Assembly (NCBI GenBank): GCA_006384855.1 | Contig: VCJN01000435.1 | Span: 1-64,000 of the forward strand | Direction: 5' to 3' | DNA from: Tetraselmis striata | Taxonomy: Eukaryota > Chlorophyta > Chlorodendrophyceae > Chlorodendrales > Chlorodendraceae | DNA: 64,000 nucleotides | In this document: one piece after another, positions 23,500 to 33,979 of the stretch | How the letters are laid out: every line of letters starts with the position of its first letter | How positions within the stretch are numbered: position 1 is the first letter of the stretch | The notes under the pieces: model-generated | The model's input: the letters and a program-made list of their open reading frames with translations, nothing else | Told to the model about the DNA's origin: nothing | Database searches by the model: none | Translations under genes and position numbers: made by a program

Positions 23500-24501
23500 T
23501 GTAGGGTTTCCTTGGGAGGAACGACCTAGGAAACCCTGGTTTTCGCAGCGCCGTCACAGTGATGGTGTTCATGTAGCTGCAGTTAGGCCTCCGGGCGACT
23601 GTTAGCCCTCCTCCGGGAGCTGAGCTCAGGCTCGTGTCATAGCAGCTCTGATCTCCTCCGGGAGAGTCACCTGTTAGGTGGTGTATCTCCGAGAGATACC
23701 TCGTGTGTAATACATATGATGTCCCTGCGACTCTGTGCTGCCCCTGGCAGTTGTCTCGGCAACTTCCCATCAGTTGGCCGGCGATGCTTTCGTGTAAAGG
23801 GCGGCACACCCTGTGGGACGATTCATATCTCCCGTTGTGTCGGAGCGATATTTAATTTGAAAATACTGCTATTTTCAGTTCCAGACATTTTCGATTTCAA
23901 ACTCATTGTTTGATTCATGCAGCAGTCATCCAGGCTGCCTACTAACCACTATGATGCTATCTGTGGCGTTGGCATTTTGTGACGGTTTTATCGTCAGCTA
24001 AATTTGAGCTTCCTCATGAGCCGGCTCTGGACGTCAATTCTCCTGTGGAATCGGCCGGTGTTATCCGTAAAGGCTGGCTATTTTGGGACAGTTTCTCTGA
24101 ATCAGTCGGAGTCAGTCGAGTCAGAGATTGGGTCAGGCATGGTTACCGTATGAACTGGGCTGATGGTCCCGCACCACCCAGTCATCTGCCAAATCGCCCT
24201 TCCGCGCTGCAGCACCCCGATTTTATTGATGGGCAGATCGCGTTGTTATTGCCACTGGGCCATAGCAGAGAAGAACCTATGCGTCCTGTGGATTATATAT
24301 GGATATTCCCTGTATAATTGACTCACATATGTCCGTGTACGGGCTCCGCCAGACCGGCCACTGTTCTTTCATCTGTTGGATCTTTCGGTCCCAGCCGACC
24401 CCGTACATTTTGATGCAAAATCTACGCTGTCTAGCTGCGAAAAGTGTAGGGTTTCCTTGGGAGGAACGACCTAGGAAACCCTGGTTTTCGCAGCGCCGTC
24501 A
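23500..24501. mobile_element. ~1.0 kb segment bounded by 56-bp direct repeats
   Basis: The same 56 bases occur at 23500-23555 and 24446-24501. Each contains an inverted repeat with arms AGGGTTTCC and GGAAACCCT. The bounded segment has no recognised frame. It could be a small element with short terminal repeats, or the product of unequal recombination between two copies of a dispersed repeat. Confidence 0.6.
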
Positions 24502-25065
24502 GGGTTAAGTGACGACCCTGCCGGCCCGGTACGCCGGTACCGGCCAGCGCCGGTCCGGCGGCGCCCTTTAGCCGAGTATAAAGGGCGGCCGCGGACCGGG
24601 GGCGCCTTCAGTTGTTGGAAGGCACCCGACTATATTGTCTCCCACCCACCCGCCCGGAGACAATTAGTCGCTTGTGTGTACGTTTCCGGATGCTGCTCGA
24701 TTTAGATTAGGGTTAGTCTGGCCAGTTGTGAAAGCACCTGAGGTGGGGAGTGAATATCATTTTGATATACGTCATCCCACAGGGGTGTTGCGTGTCCGAT
24801 AAGCCCAGGTGCGGCAGCAATTAGTCAGGCTTTCCCGGCATCTTAGCCGTGATGAGAGGCCGAGAGCAGCATAGCGGAATGTACTGTCCTGATGAGCCAC
24901 GTGATCGCTGGTGGCATGTAATTTACAAACACCGGCGGGGGCTCGGGACGTGCGGCGCCTTTCCGGACACCATCCGGTCTGGCGGCCCCGTACCAGTCGT
25001 GGATCTTTCGGTCCCAGCCGACCCCGTACATTTTGATGCAAATCTACGCTGTCTAGCTGCGAAAA
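24378..25065. repeat. 65-bp direct repeat next to the LINE junction
   Basis: About 65 bases starting GGATCTTTCGGTCCCAGC occur at 24378-24443 and 25001-25065; the copies differ by one base in an A run. The second copy ends about 25 bases before the first LINE begins. Between the copies lie a TATAAA-bearing GC-rich stretch (24570-24600) and the inverted repeat ATTGTCTCC/GGAGACAAT (24634-24665). Confidence 0.7.
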
Positions 25066-25091
25066 CCGGTAGTCCAGTACCAGTACCAGCT

Positions 25092-27779
25092 GGGGGTTCT
25101 GGAAGTGGGCGCGCTCTCTCCGTAAGGGGCAGGGTTCATTCGAGGGCGCGAACGACCAGCCAGTACGCGATCCGGTATCGGGGGTACTTCATACCGAGCC
25201 GGGCGAAATCAATGCGTGCTGGGCGCGGCACTATCGGGAGCTGCTGCGTGACCCCCACCCCCTAGCACAACGGGTTGCGATATACCGTGCGGCGTGGGAA
25301 CACCGCCACGGTACATCCCCACCCATTGCCCCCGCACTAAACGGGATTAATGGGCATATAACATGGGAGGAACTAGTCAAGGCTCTTAGGCGTTTAAAAA
25401 ATAATAAGGCCCAGGGGCAGGATGGGATCACTGCAGAGGCTTTAAAATTGGCGATATACGCCCCGAATAGCCATTTTGGCAAGGCATTGCTGGCCTTAAT
25501 TAACGGGATATGGACTAAGAACTATATCCCCCAGCAGTGGCGTAGCTCGGCCATAGTATCGGTGCCCAAGAAAGGCGACGCGACCGTTATGGACAATTAT
25601 AGGGGTATTTCGATTATGGGTGCCGTTATGAAACTCCTTATGACCGTTATTTCCCAACGCTTGCAAGACGTATGCCAAGCTAAAGGGATAATCCGCCGTT
25701 GGCAAGCGGGTTTTATGCGGAATGAGGAGGGCCCCATGCAAGTCGCCAGCTTGTTCGATATCGCGGCTCGTCGCCAAGCGGCAGGTCTACCCACCTACGC
25801 GGGTTTTATTGACTTTAGGAAGGCATATGACACCGTACCTCATGAGCTTTTATTCCTAAAACTACAAGCCATAGGAGTTACGGGTCATATGCTTGCCTTC
25901 ATTAAAACTTTATACAGGGATAGTATGGTACGGGTCAAGACAGGGGTGGCCCCGGGAACACTATCAGACCCCATACCCATAGAGCGTGGCCTCCGACAGG
26001 GATGCCCCGCTTCCCCCATCCTATTTAACATATTTATTAACGATATATTCGATGGGGTAGAACATCTAGGGTGTGATGTACCAGGGTGCACTGACACATT
26101 AGCGACAAGGCAACCACTAAGGGTGCCGGGTCAGTTATACGCGGACGACGCTGTTGGTATCACAGGCTCGTTCGATAACCTGCATGCCATGTTCGCCCAC
26201 TTCTCGCAGTGGGCGGAGGATCATTTTATGGGGTTTGGGGTACTTAAGTGTGGGGTGATGGCATTAGGCCGATATTCCGACGAGACCGCGTTACGCGAAC
26301 AAGCTGCCCGATGGCAGCTTGGGGGGGAACGGGTACCGGTTGTAAATGAATATAGGTACTTGGGTACGGTCATTAAGTCGGATTTAGGTATGCAACACAT
26401 AGTAGACGACCGGGTTAAGAAGGGTAAACGCGCTATTGAGGCGCTCGATTCGGTATTAGTCGGTGGACGGGACATAATTCCTATTAATGTGCGTGTGTCG
26501 GTTTTTAAAACCTGTGTACTGCCGGTTTTAACTTACGGGTGTGAAGTATGGGGCATGGATAGAACTAGCGGCGCAAATAAATTACAAACCATACTCAATC
26601 AGTGCTTGCGTTGCCTCATTGGGGTAGGTAAAAACTCCTCTGGGGTGGCCACTGCACCGATGATGCGGGAATTGGATATTGCGCCCATAGAGGCTACGGC
26701 CGCTGCGGCACGGGCTCGGGCGTTCCTTAAAGCATCCGACTTGAATACATGTATAACCCATTTAGTAGATCAGCCAAGTCGGGCGCGCCCTAACACGTGG
26801 ACGTCGGGGACTGTGCGGTGGTTAGATCGACTAGCTAGGGCGAACGTAGGGCTAGCTGAGGGGGCGCACCTTCCACTTGAGTGGAGGTCACTAGCCGCGC
26901 GCGATGCCGCTAAACTAGTAAAGGCATCGGTGTGGGCGCGTTACGAATCGTCGGTATCGTTAGCACGCAATAACACCTGGGGTATATATGTCCAGGCGTC
27001 CTATGCGTCAAACCCGTTGCCACAGTACGGTGTGGGTGTCCCCGCGGGGGTTGTGGCCGGGTTGCACATTATGATACAATTACGCACCCGAGTATTTCCC
27101 ACTGCCCGCCGATTGGCCCGGATTCATGCCATGCCTGAGCGGTTCCTTGAACACTGCCCTGCATGTGGCGGAGGTGAATCTGAGACTATCGAACATATGT
27201 TGGTGGAGTGCCCGCGGTGGGGGTATCACCGTCATAATTTTGGGTTGTTAGTTCCGGAGTTCAGGGATTTTATTAGTAGTCAGGTTAGTGCGTCAACGCC
27301 TGAGGACTTAACTGCCTTTATTTTGGGCGGGGTCCCCCCCTCCCTTCACGGCGCCCTGGATTTTTTTACTGGGAATGGGAAATTTTTCCAGCTATGGCGT
27401 CGGGCCCTCCCTCACATTGCTTTTTTTGTTGCACATGTATCGCACTCCCGAAATGCTTTGCTCCGCGGGTTGGGGCTTGCCCCAACTCGCATTACTCGAA
27501 TGGGCCGACGCCCAAACGGGTACGGGTAGGGCGGACCTTTCGTGGTCAGTGCCGGGTATTTTGATGGCAGTGTTTTAGACGGTGATCCAACAGTGTTGGA
27601 AATTCCGTCACTGGCCTCCAATTAGTCTTGCGAAATGCTTCGGCAATTTGCTTGATGACTATAACGGAGCGTCGCCTACCCAGGGCTTTCCGTAACTGGA
27701 TTGCTGCCTAAACGGCCGTCGTAGAGACGCTGCAAGGGTTTCACTGGTGCCAGTCCTGTCCCGGGGGCGGAAAAAAAAA
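25092..27779 (+). mobile_element. LINE copy 1, 5'-truncated non-LTR retrotransposon
   Basis: This copy begins abruptly inside the coding frame (WGFWKWARSLRKG at 25091) and runs to an A9 tail at 27770-27778. The frame is open from 25073 to 27529. It encodes an RT with YADDAVG at 26138 as the catalytic site, the earlier FIDFRKAYDTVPH and GLRQGCPASPILFN motifs, a long C-terminal region, and a zinc-binding C-x2-C-x9-H-x4-C (CPACGGG..EHMLVEC). No apurinic endonuclease part remains. The 3' untranslated region is about 250 bases and ends GTCCCGGGGGCGG plus A residues. It is nearly identical to copy 2 on the other strand, so the family moved recently. Confidence 0.93.
25448..27529 (+). CDS. LINE reverse transcriptase ORF, copy 1
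   Basis: The reverse transcriptase would copy element RNA at a nicked target site. The reading frame is intact from the truncation point to the stop, with no ATG near the 5' edge; the first plausible initiation codon in frame is a TTG at 25448. All palm motifs seen in LINE RTs are present and the YADD pair is intact. After the palm comes a ~350-residue tail with the C-terminal cysteine-histidine knuckle common in LINEs. An extra T triplet gives one more Phe than copy 2 near 27365. With its N-terminal endonuclease missing, the copy cannot move by itself. Confidence 0.85.
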   Translation: MAIYAPNSHFGKALLALINGIWTKNYIPQQWRSSAIVSVPKKGDATVMDNYRGISIMGAVMKLLMTVISQRLQDVCQAKGIIRRWQAGFMRNEEGPMQVASLFDIAARRQAAGLPTYAGFIDFRKAYDTVPHELLFLKLQAIGVTGHMLAFIKTLYRDSMVRVKTGVAPGTLSDPIPIERGLRQGCPASPILFNIFINDIFDGVEHLGCDVPGCTDTLATRQPLRVPGQLYADDAVGITGSFDNLHAMFAHFSQWAEDHFMGFGVLKCGVMALGRYSDETALREQAARWQLGGERVPVVNEYRYLGTVIKSDLGMQHIVDDRVKKGKRAIEALDSVLVGGRDIIPINVRVSVFKTCVLPVLTYGCEVWGMDRTSGANKLQTILNQCLRCLIGVGKNSSGVATAPMMRELDIAPIEATAAAARARAFLKASDLNTCITHLVDQPSRARPNTWTSGTVRWLDRLARANVGLAEGAHLPLEWRSLAARDAAKLVKASVWARYESSVSLARNNTWGIYVQASYASNPLPQYGVGVPAGVVAGLHIMIQLRTRVFPTARRLARIHAMPERFLEHCPACGGGESETIEHMLVECPRWGYHRHNFGLLVPEFRDFISSQVSASTPEDLTAFILGGVPPSLHGALDFFTGNGKFFQLWRRALPHIAFFVAHVSHSRNALLRGLGLAPTRITRMGRRPNGYG

Positions 27780-27789
27780 CCAGCTGGGA

Positions 27790-27985
27790 ACTGCCCTTTT
27801 TGTAATTCACACCAGTAGCAGTAGTCATCCGGTAGTATCAGTACATTTTGTAACTCACCCCAGCACCGGTACGGGTACCAGTCCGGTACTCTGAACTGTG
27901 CGGGTTTACTCATCCATAGCATCACTCATCCACCCCGCCTCGTGCGGGATGCGGGCCGCTTTCATTAGGCGGCTTGCTGTGGACC
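27790..27985 (+). repeat. fragments of other repeats after LINE copy 1
   Basis: The phrase CTGCCCTTTTTGTAATTCAC here (27790) also occurs at 21103, just before R1 copy B. The following ~75 bases (27905-27980, CGTGCGGGATGCGGGCCGC) match the 3' end of the RT-endonuclease element at 21020-21080. The two phrases are in the opposite order around 21020-21130, so this is a rearranged patch. Confidence 0.7.
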
Positions 27986-28385
27986 TTTTAGTACTGCTTT
28001 TAGGCCTGTATGACACGGGACATGCTCTACCGGTAGACCGCTTTACAGCAGTGATTTCTACACGCACAGCGCGCCACGTCGAAAAAAGCAAATGGCGACT
28101 AGCCAATCACCATGTAGTATTTTCACTTTTCAGTTCCTTTTTGAGCCCTCAGAACGGGATGACACGGGAAAAGCTCTACCGGTCAAACTAGCCCCTACCG
28201 CCCTACAGCTACCGTCGAGCGCATATTTTGACATATGTTCGTAAAGCGTTGACGAGTTTTCAAAACGCGGCATCGCCCGCCACCACGCACTCCCTCCGAC
28301 GAGCACCACCTTCGACCTTCCCGAACTCGCAAAATGACCGTGCTACAAGTGGACGGCGGTCCGCCGATGGCCGTCGTCGGCCGCG

Positions 28386-28619
28386 TTGCGACTGCCCGCA
28401 TGCTCTGACGTGCGTAGTGGCTACGATCGGCCCGGAACGCTGCTGCTGGTCTCCGCCGCGACCATGGCCACAGAGGCTGCCAACGGCGCCTGCGCCAGCG
28501 GCATCGCCATAGTGGACGAGCTCCCAGCTCGTTTCGTTGGCCACGGCAACATAGGCAGGAAGATCAAGAACATGCGTACGAACACCCGCCGGCGCGCGCA
28601 TGGACTAAAAAAGCTGTGA
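28386..28619 (+). pseudogene. short open frame, unknown
   Basis: The frame codes SGYDRPGTLLLVSAATM and ends KIKNMRTNTRRRAHGLKKL. The basic end looks nucleic-acid binding, but I recognise no family. It may be part of the element with inverted ends at 28012-29176. Confidence 0.3.
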
Positions 28620-28865
28620 ATTTCATATGTGAATACTTTGTAGCTCGTGCTGGTTGTGTGCATCATACGCAACACCGCAGGTGGGGCAGGGCGCAGAATA
28701 TGTGCGAGCCCCTGCTAGCAGTAGTGCGCATCATTTCAGGCAGCATTGAGGGCAGACATGGGTTATTATAATGAACATTCCCAGCGGCGGCAGAACGGTG
28801 CCTTACATTATTGTTTGGGGGTAGCATTGGGAGCTATGCAACTGGCGGGGGGGGGGGGGGGGGGG

Positions 28866-29135
28866 TCAGTCATCATGCATCATGATGCTCATGATCCGCT
28901 CACGGAGAGCAGCCTTGTTGTCATCTGTTAGGAGTTGCGCGGCATCACTTCTCATTATGTTGGAAATGAGGTCGCACTTGCGCCTCTTCCCCTTCTCCAC
29001 CTCACGTTGTTTGGAGTGCCGAAGCTTCTGATCGTAGCGCATCCTCTTCTTCTTCTCATTGCTGGCTTTCGCCATCATGAGCTCCTTCTCAGGCGTGGAC
29101 AGGGTGTTTGTCGCCGCCCCGCTGTGAGGCTGCAT
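28866..29135 (-). pseudogene. short open frame, basic and Met-rich, unknown
   Basis: This 89-codon frame is rich in Lys, Arg, Glu and Met (EKKKRMRYDQKLRHSKQRE, then MRSDAAQLLTDDNKAALRE). It is predicted to be helical or coiled. Its composition is unlike random GC-rich frames nearby, which suggests true coding descent, perhaps the C-terminus of a transposon protein. It starts just inside the right inverted end of the 28012-29176 segment. A run of 17-18 G lies immediately downstream of its stop. Confidence 0.35.
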
Positions 29136-29287
29136 GTTGTAGAGCGGTCTACCGGTGGAGCACGTCCCGTGTAATACGTACCTTAGCGGTGGATTTCTTA
29201 CTGGCCTTTTTGTAACTCACACCAGCAGTCAGGTTCGGGTACCGACCCCGAGTCCGCGCACCACGAAGATACCCAGGTACCCGTACT

Positions 29288-32260
29288 TTTTTTTTTTCGC
29301 CCCCGGGACAGGACTGGCACCAGTGAAACCCTTGCAGCGTCTCTACGAGGGCCGTTTAGGCAGCAATCCAGTTACGGAAAGCCCTGGGTAGGCGACGCTC
29401 CGTTATAGTCATCAAGCAAATTGCCGAAGCATTTCGCAAGACTAATTGGAGGCCAGTGACGGAATTTCCAACACTGTTGGATCACCGTCTAAAACACTGC
29501 CATCAAAATACCCGGCACTGACCACGAAAGGTCCGCCCTACCCGTTTGGGCGTCGGCCCATTCGAGTAATGCGAGTTGGGGCAAGCCCCAACCCGCGGAG
29601 CAAAGCATTTCGGGAGTGCGATACATGTGCAACAAAAAAGGCAATGTGAGGGAGGGCCCGACGCCATAGCTGGAAAAATTTCCCATTCCCAGTAAAATCC
29701 AGGGCGCCGTGAAGGGAGGGGGGGACCCCGCCCAAAATAAAGGCAGTTAAGTCCTCAGGCGTTGACGCACTAACCTGACTACTAATAAAATCCCTGAACT
29801 CCGGAACTAACAACCCAAAATTATGACGGTGATACCCCCACCGCGGGCACTCCACCAACATATGTTCGATAGTCTCAGATTCACCTCCGCCACATGCAGG
29901 GCAGTGTTCAAGGAACCGCTCAGGCATGGCATGAATCCGGGCCAATCGGCGGGCAGTGGGAAATACTCGGGTGCGTAATTGTATCATAATGTGCAACCCG
30001 GCCACAACCCCCGCGGGGACACCCCCACCGTACTGTGGCAACGGGTTTGACGCATAGGACGCCTGGACATATATACCCCAGGTGTTATTGCGTGCTAACG
30101 ATACCGACGATTCGTAACGCGCCCACACCGATGCCTTTACTAGTTTAGCGGCATCGCGCGCGGCTAGTGACCTCCACTCAAGTGGAAGGTGCGCCCCCTC
30201 AGCTAGCCCTACGTTCGCCCTAGCTAGTCGATCTAACCACCGCACAGTCCCCGACGTCCACGTGTTAGGGCGCGCCCGACTTGGCTGATCTACTAAATGG
30301 GTTATACATGTATTCAAGTCGGATGCTTTAAGGAACGCCCGAGCCCGTGCCGCAGCGGCCGTAGCCTCTATGGGCGCAATATCCAATTCCCGCATCATCG
30401 GTGCAGTGGCTACCCCAGGGGAGTTTTTACCTACCCCAATGAGGCAACGCAAGCACTGATTGAGTACAGTTTGTAATTTATTTGCGCCGCTAGTTCTATC
30501 CATGCCCCATACTTCACACCCATAAGTTAAAACCGGCAGTACACAGGTTTTAAAAACCGACACACGTACATTAATAGGGATTATGTCCCGTCCACCGACT
30601 AATACCGAATCGAGCGCCTGAATAGCGCGTTTACCCTTCTTAACCCGGTCGTCTACTATGTGTTGCATACCTAAATCCGACTTAATGACCGTACCCAAGT
30701 ACCTATATTCATTTACAACCGGTACCCGTTCCCCCCCAAGCTGCCATCGGGCAGCTTGTTCGCGTAACGCGGTCTCGTCGGAATATCGGCCTAATGCCAT
30801 CACCCCACACTTAAGTACCCCAAACCCCATAAAATGATCCTCCGCCCACTGCGAGAAGTGGGCGAACATGGCATGCATGTTATCGAACGAGCCTGTGATA
30901 CCAACAGCGTCGTCCGCGTATAACTGACCTGGCACCCTTAGTGGTTGCCTTGCCGCTAATGTGTCAGTGCACCCTGGTACATCACATCCTAGATGTTCTA
31001 CCCCATCGAATATATCGTTAATAAATATGTTAAATAGGATGGGGGAAGCGGGGCATCCCTGTCGGAGGCCACGCTCTATGGGTATGGGGTCTGATAGTGT
31101 TCCCGGGGCCACCCCTGTCTTGACCCGTACCATACTATCCCTGTATAAAGTTTTAATGAAGGTAAGCATATGACCCGAAACTCCTATGGCTTGTAGTTTT
31201 AGGAATAACAGCTCATGAGGTACGGTGTCATATGCCTTCCTAAAGTCAATAAAACCCGCGTACGTGGGTAGACCTGCCGCTTGGCGACGAGCCGCGATAT
31301 CGAACAAGCTGGCGACTTGCATGGGGCCCTCCTCATTCCGCACAAAACCCGCTTGCCAACGGCGGATTATCCCTTTAGCTTGGCAGACGTCTTGCAAGCG
31401 TTGGGAAATGATGGTTATAAGGAGTTTCATAGCGGCACCCATAATCGAAATACCCCTATAATTGTCCATAACGGTCGCGTCGCCTTTCTTGGGCACCGAT
31501 ACTATGGCCGAGCTACGCCACTGCTGGGGGATATAGTTCTTAGTCCATATCCCGTTAATTAAGGCCAGCAATGCCTTGCCAAAATGGCTATTCGGGGCGT
31601 ATATCGCCAATTTTAAAGCCTCTGCAGTGATCCCATCCTGCCCCTGGGCCTTATTATTTTTGAAACGCCTAAGAGCCTTGACTAGATCCTCCCAGGTTAT
31701 ATGCCCATTAATCCCGTTTAGTGCGGGGGCAATGGGTGGGGATGTACCGTGTCGGTGTTCCCACGCCGCACGGTATATCGCAACCCGTTGTGCTAGGGGG
31801 TGGGGGTCACGCAGCAGCTCCCGATAGTGCCGCGCCCAGCACGCATTGATTTCGCCCGGCTCGGTATGAAGTACCCCCGATACCGGATCGCGTACTGGCT
31901 GGTCGTTCGCGCCCTCGAATGAACCCTGCCCCTTACGGAGAGAGCGCGTCCACTTCCAGAACTCCCGTCTCCCACCACCCTTCTTAAAATCCTGAACCGC
32001 TTTTAGCACGGCCCGCTCCCTCTGGCGGCGGCGGTTATTACGTACTAGTGTCCGGACCCTATGCCGTGCAGCAGCGTAATGTGCCGACGCTAGAGCGGCA
32101 TCCCGAGGGCCCCTAGTCCCCCGGCACGCCATAAAGGCCATGCGCCGACGATTAATCGCACCTAGGATAGACCGTTGGAGCGGCGGCCCTAGGCCACGAC
32201 GCCTGGGCTTGGTAACAGCCCCTACCCCACGCGCCGCCGACCCGTACTATTACACCGCCG
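29288..32260 (-). mobile_element. LINE copy 2, longer, opposite strand
   Basis: This is the second long copy, facing copy 1 tail to tail. Its A tail reads as the T run 29288-29299. It extends about 290 bases further 5' than copy 1, through SILGAINRRRMAFMACRGTRG, and stops near 32260 without any apurinic endonuclease domain. It is therefore also 5'-truncated, unless this family lacks that domain. Its 3' end matches copy 1 base by base apart from rare changes. Confidence 0.93.
29538..32141 (-). CDS. LINE reverse transcriptase ORF, copy 2
   Basis: An 867-codon uninterrupted frame from an ATG at 32141. It contains GGGRREFWKWTRSLRKGQG upstream of the RT, ITAEALKLAIYAPN at the start of the fingers, DFRKAYDTVPHELLFLKLQ as motif A, the QGCPASPILFN loop as motif B, and YADDAVG as motif C. 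The C-terminal cysteine knuckle CPACGGGESETIEHM is intact. The upstream frame remains open to about 32240, so the ATG may be internal to a longer original protein. The intact frame implies recent insertion. It is element-encoded, not a host gene. Confidence 0.88.
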   Translation of the reverse strand: MAFMACRGTRGPRDAALASAHYAAARHRVRTLVRNNRRRQRERAVLKAVQDFKKGGGRREFWKWTRSLRKGQGSFEGANDQPVRDPVSGVLHTEPGEINACWARHYRELLRDPHPLAQRVAIYRAAWEHRHGTSPPIAPALNGINGHITWEDLVKALRRFKNNKAQGQDGITAEALKLAIYAPNSHFGKALLALINGIWTKNYIPQQWRSSAIVSVPKKGDATVMDNYRGISIMGAAMKLLITIISQRLQDVCQAKGIIRRWQAGFVRNEEGPMQVASLFDIAARRQAAGLPTYAGFIDFRKAYDTVPHELLFLKLQAIGVSGHMLTFIKTLYRDSMVRVKTGVAPGTLSDPIPIERGLRQGCPASPILFNIFINDIFDGVEHLGCDVPGCTDTLAARQPLRVPGQLYADDAVGITGSFDNMHAMFAHFSQWAEDHFMGFGVLKCGVMALGRYSDETALREQAARWQLGGERVPVVNEYRYLGTVIKSDLGMQHIVDDRVKKGKRAIQALDSVLVGGRDIIPINVRVSVFKTCVLPVLTYGCEVWGMDRTSGANKLQTVLNQCLRCLIGVGKNSPGVATAPMMRELDIAPIEATAAAARARAFLKASDLNTCITHLVDQPSRARPNTWTSGTVRWLDRLARANVGLAEGAHLPLEWRSLAARDAAKLVKASVWARYESSVSLARNNTWGIYVQASYASNPLPQYGGGVPAGVVAGLHIMIQLRTRVFPTARRLARIHAMPERFLEHCPACGGGESETIEHMLVECPRWGYHRHNFGLLVPEFRDFISSQVSASTPEDLTAFILGGVPPSLHGALDFTGNGKFFQLWRRALPHIAFFVAHVSHSRNALLRGLGLAPTRITRMGRRPNG

Positions 32261-32324
32261 CCGGAAATAAGTAAGTCAACAGGGGATACTGCTTTACGGG
32301 TACTTACTATTAATACAGTACTAC

Positions 32325-32400
32325 GGTTTTACCGCCACCGGGACAGGACTGGCAACACTGAAATATAACCCTTGCTGCAGCGCATCGACTGCGCTACACT
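32325..32400 (-). mobile_element. very short LINE-family 3' end
   Basis: CACCGGGACAGGACTGGCAAC followed by CTTGCTGCAGCG resembles the reverse complement of the LINE 3' terminus, with several changes. It lies directly upstream of LINE copy 2 and in the same direction. Confidence 0.6.
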
Positions 32401-32716
32401 ACACTTCAGAAATGTCTGTGCTGCAAATTTACCGTAGTCGGCACTGCAAAAATCGAGTCCGAAGGCATTTCGAGAAGTGCACGTAGTGACGGATACTTCT
32501 TACCACAACGCTTATATCGGAGTGCTTTGATTTCAAAGCGGATAGGGTTTCCGTCAGATACACGTTGATCATACGTTGATGTCACGCAGTATGCGTTTCT
32601 GACTTACTCCGATACCGCGCGATTTACTGTGCCCGTGCCGTGTCCTAATTAGGAGACAAATTGTACGGGTACCGGGTACTGCCGATCACGCGAACACGCA
32701 TGCCGCTACGGGACAT

Positions 32717-33764
32717 GTTATGTACTCTACACTGCTGTACTTTGTACTGCGGGAGCCGACGGAGGAGCGAAGAACTGGCGACTGAGGCGGACGAGAACGA
32801 GTACAAGCCAAGCGAAGTACGAGTATGAGCATTGCAAGTGCGAGTACAAGTGAAGGCGAAGTACTGGTATGAGGACGACGAGGCGTCAGTACGAGCGACT
32901 ACCAGGCGACTAGTAGTGCAGGACAGTATTACGAGTACCCACATGGGGTGCAACAGGACTTAGGCCGAATAGACGTCTAGCCATAGATAGTCCTAAAGCA
33001 GGAGCTGAGTCGAGGGCCCATTGGATCGTTATTCCACACGGCCAGGAATAATGAGCGGAGATTTGGGAAAAGGGATTCTTACAGTACCGGAATGCCGGTA
33101 ACCTGGGTGACTTGCCCGGCGGTGGTTTTGCCGGCCTATTTATAGTCGCTGGTTTCCGTCATTCCGTGCGCTGTGTACCGATCCAATTTCCGCCACTTGT
33201 GCTGCGTGTAACTACTAGACTCATACTAAAATCGACGTGTCCGGTCCTAATCCGCGGCCCGTCGCTATTTTAGTCATACACTACTAAGTACAGACACGGT
33301 TCCTAGCACCTTCGTCTGTCCGCAGCACAGTGATATAATATCTGAATACTATTGCTATAGCAAGTGCTATAGCATTCTAGATAGTTCTAGTAGGCTCTAG
33401 TACCTACTACTAATACTCACTAAGGCAGCGCTCCATCTAACGCTTGGTATCATCATCCCCTAGCAGGTGACACCATAGCGTACGACAATCGCGCTCCTGC
33501 TGGTACGCAGGCGTAAGTACAGGTTACTCGCACCCCATGTGGGTACTCGTAATACTGTCCTGCACTACTAGTCGCCTGGTAGTCGCTCGTACTGACGCCT
33601 CGTCGTCCTCATACCAGTACTTCGCCTTCACTTGTACTCGCACTTGCAATGCTCATACTCGTACTTCGCTTGGCTTGTACTCGTTCTCGTCCGCCTCAGT
33701 CGCCAGTTCTTCGCTCCTCCGTCGGCTCCCGCAGTACAAAGTACAGCAGTGTAGAGTACATAAC
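32717..33764. repeat. perfect 235-bp inverted repeat with 578-bp spacer
   Basis: Arms 32717-32951 and 33530-33764 are exact reverse complements by eye over all 235 bases. They are rich in GTACT words. The homology stops sharply on both sides. The spacer has no gene. A transcript through it would fold into a long perfect hairpin, a classic source of small RNAs; the structure could equally be a foldback transposon. The arms happen to give open frames on both strands (32645-32953 minus, 33537-33806 plus), but these are one sequence read twice and show no domain. Confidence 0.9.
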
Positions 33765-33979
33765 AGGACATGTTGCACGAGCACGCGACCTTGTGTCACC
33801 TTGTGACGGGCACGCTACGTGTGCCCGGGCGTGGTCGTTCCAACGCCCGCGCCGCCGCCATCGCCATGACCCATCGCCACAAGCCCTCCCCACCCCACAT
33901 CGCCCGCCCACCACCCACCATAGTCAAGCCGGAAGATAACCCGACACATTTAACATTTGCAACGTGGCATATCATATGA

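Larger units (their letters stand above)
28012..29176. mobile_element. possible DNA element with ~38-bp inverted ends, between the LINEs
   Basis: The 38 bases at 28012-28049 (GACATGCTCTACCGGTAGAC core) reappear inverted at 29137-29176 with about five differences. A third, shorter version (GCTCTACCGGT) is at 28170-28185. Such ends bound 1.16 kb and are what a cut-and-paste element or its derivative would show. No target duplication was clear. Two weak frames lie inside: plus 28386-28619 and minus 28866-29135. Confidence 0.5.

Noticed and set aside
23600-24720. Possible telomere-like TTAGGG words (for example AGATTAGGGTTAG near 24702)
   Set aside because: Single words only, no array.
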